The notes under the pieces were generated by a model, which worked only from the letters and a program-made list of their open reading frames with translations, was not told the DNA's origin and made no database searches. Source: Aedes albopictus (taxonomy: Eukaryota > Arthropoda > Insecta > Diptera > Culicidae). From it: a stretch of 64,000 nt of DNA. Positions 52,551 to 55,500 of the stretch are shown here, in pieces. Position numbers and translations under genes: made by a program. The stretch is taken from contig NC_085137.1 of NCBI RefSeq assembly GCF_035046485.1, positions 494,854,351 through 494,918,350 on the forward strand, in the 5' to 3' direction. How positions within the stretch are numbered: position 1 is the first letter of the stretch; each line of letters opens with the position of its first letter.

Positions 52551-55500
52551 TTTGGAAGTTCAGCTGGAACTCTTTTAAAGATTTTTCCGAGAATTATTTT
52601 AGAATGCTTTCCAACCCATGCATTTAGATTTTTTTCCGAAAATTACCTCCAGGGACACAGCCAGAAATTCCTTTAGGGATTCGTTCAGGATTTATAAGAA
52701 AATTTTACAGAGTGTTTATTGAAAGAAGCTCCTTACAGGATTCCCTAGAATGAGTTCAGCAAGAATTCCTGCTGGTATCCTTTTAGAATACATTTCTGTC
52801 CATGTATTTCGTTGAACTGCTCCAAGGAATTTTACATTCTTTCAGGAATTCCTCCAAGAATTTTGCTTGGGTCTTCGTCAGGAGTTTCTCAAAAAATCTG
52901 TCAAAAGATTCATCTTGACACTAGAGTTTTTTTCAGACATTCGTGCTGGGATTTCTTCAGGAATTCTTTGGGAAATTCCTTCAAGGACTGCTATGTCGTG
53001 CATTCCTTCATGCATTTCTTCAAAAATTGATGACGGAATTTTTCCACGATTTCAGAATGATCTCCATTAGTTTTTATTTGAAATTTCCATCAAAATTTTC
53101 TACAAAATATGCAATTCCAGGATAATTTGTTTAAGACATCCAGAAATACTTTTAGAAACTCCTTCAGTGTTTTCCTATAGAAGTTCAGACAGTTTTTCCA
53201 GAAACTCTTTTTGTTAATAAGTGTTGAAATTTCTCTAGAAGTTCCTTCAGGTATTGTTCAATATATTCAGGTATTCTCTCAGCCAAATTCTCAAGAGATT
53301 CTTCTGGAAGTTCCTCTGGGGGTTTCTCCAGAAGATCCTCCAGGTATTCTCTAGGGATGAGTTAGGAATTATTCATACCTTGCTTAGGGATTCTTAAAAT
53401 AAAAATCCGGTCAGGCTTCAGGAATTTATCCAAAGACTTTCCCTATAATTCCTCCTGAAATTACTCCAGAATATATTCCTTACCATTTTTCCAGGTAATT
53501 TTTCAAAGACTCATTAAAAAAATGTTTTTTTTAAAATTTACTCAGAGTATCGCTAAAAAATGCCTCCATGTTTTTTATTTGACTCTGCAGTTTTTCCTTC
53601 AAAAATATCTCCAAGTACATTAGGGTATTTTTGTGTACTAATTTCATCAGAACTTGTATAAGATTTTTTTCTAAGAATTTTTCCAGAGGTATCTCCAGGA
53701 GTTCCTTCAAGGATTCCTTCAGAAAATCCTCCAGGGATCCCTCAAAAATTTATTGAGGGATTCCTTCAAGAATTCCAGCAGTACCTTTGTCTGCAGTTCC
53801 TGCAAGGATTTCTGCAGACACATTCAAGAGATGCATTCAGGAAATCCTTCATGGATTTCTCCAGGAATCTATGGAAAATTTTCCAGGGAATCACTTCTAG
53901 AGTTCCTTCCGAAGTTTCTAATGATTTTTTTTTTATTTAAGGTTGCATTTTTAAAAGTTTCTTTAAATATGCTCCCTGAGATTTTTCCAAGAATTCCTAC
54001 AGAGATAACTTTAGAAAATTTTTCAGAACTTTTTATCCTGGAATTCCTCTAAAAGAAATTACAAGAATTTCTTCTTGAAATTTCCAAAGGATAACCAGGA
54101 GTGAGTTTTAAAGGGATTCCTGCAGACAATGATCCAGGGACTTTCTTAGAAATTTCTTAAAGGATTATTTCAAGAATTCTTCCCGTTAATTTTTGAACAA
54201 TTTTCGAAAGAACTTCTTAAAAAAATCTCTGGAAAAATATCTGAATTCTGAAGAAATTTCTCAGGAAATTCTTTGAGCAACCCTTGGAAAAGTATCCAAA
54301 TGAATCTCTGTAGGTTTTTTAAATAAATTTTTCGAGTAATTTCTGAAAAACTCCATGAAAGATCTTGCAGAAATTCCAGATGAAATCCTTGAGCTTTTGA
54401 TGGAGTCTCTTGAGATATTTTTGAAGGTGTCCCTGAAGGAATTTCAGAAGGAATTCGATAAGGAATTACTGAGATAATCTCTTTCAGAAATTCCAGAAAG
54501 TGAATTTCTCGGAGGATTTTCTGAAAGTAATCCGGGAGCAATCCTTGGATGTATTTTTGAATGAATTTCTTTAGGAATATTTGGAGGAACACCTGCAAAA
54601 GCTTCTGTTAAGATCTCTCGTAAAAAACTCTTGAGATATTTCTAATGGTATTCCTGTAGAAATTCCTTGAAAATATTTCGGAGAAACTTCCGAAGGATTT
54701 TCTAAATAAATACCTAGAACAATTAATAAAGAGAGAAAAAAAACTATAGTAATCTCTGGTGGACTTTTTAGAAGCAACTATAGAAATCTACCTAAAATCA
54801 TTCTCTGAGAAATTTCTGAAGGAACTCTTGAGGGAATATCTGAAGGAAGCCCAGGTGAAATTTCTAAAGGAATCAATGGAAGGATTTCTGATAGAAAACT
54901 TTGAATGAATTTCTAATGGATTCTGTGGAAGATTTCTAAAGAAATCCTTGAAGAAATTTCTGGCGGAATCCTGAACTTCTGATTTTCAAAAGAAATCACT
55001 GAAAACCTTTACTTCCCTTCCGAAGGAAGAACTCACATTTTGCGAGTTTGTCGGGAGTGGGATTCGATCCCAGGGCCTCGGCGTGATAGTCAAGTGTTCT
55101 AACCATCACACCAGGTCCGCTCCACTCCCTCCATGGAATTTCTGTAGGTATTCGTGGATGGTTTTCTTATTTAATCCTTCGATGAATTTTTGAACGAATC
55201 CTTCTCTCAAAGAGTTTTTGAAGAAATTGCTAAAAGGATTTCGTAAGAAATTCGTGGAGGAGCTTCTGATGCAATCTATGCAAGATTTTCGAAAATAATG
55301 TTTTGAGAAATTTCGGAGTAATAGCAAGTGAAATTTCTGAATAAAGAAACTTAACAGGGATCAAACCCTTGATAAAATTTCCGAATTAATCATAAAAAAA
55401 ATTCAAAGAGCCCGTAGAGGAAGTTCAGGTGGAATTTGTGGGGGTGCTCCTTGAATATTTTTTTTGAAAAATACCCGAGAAGAATTTCTGAAAGAATTCA

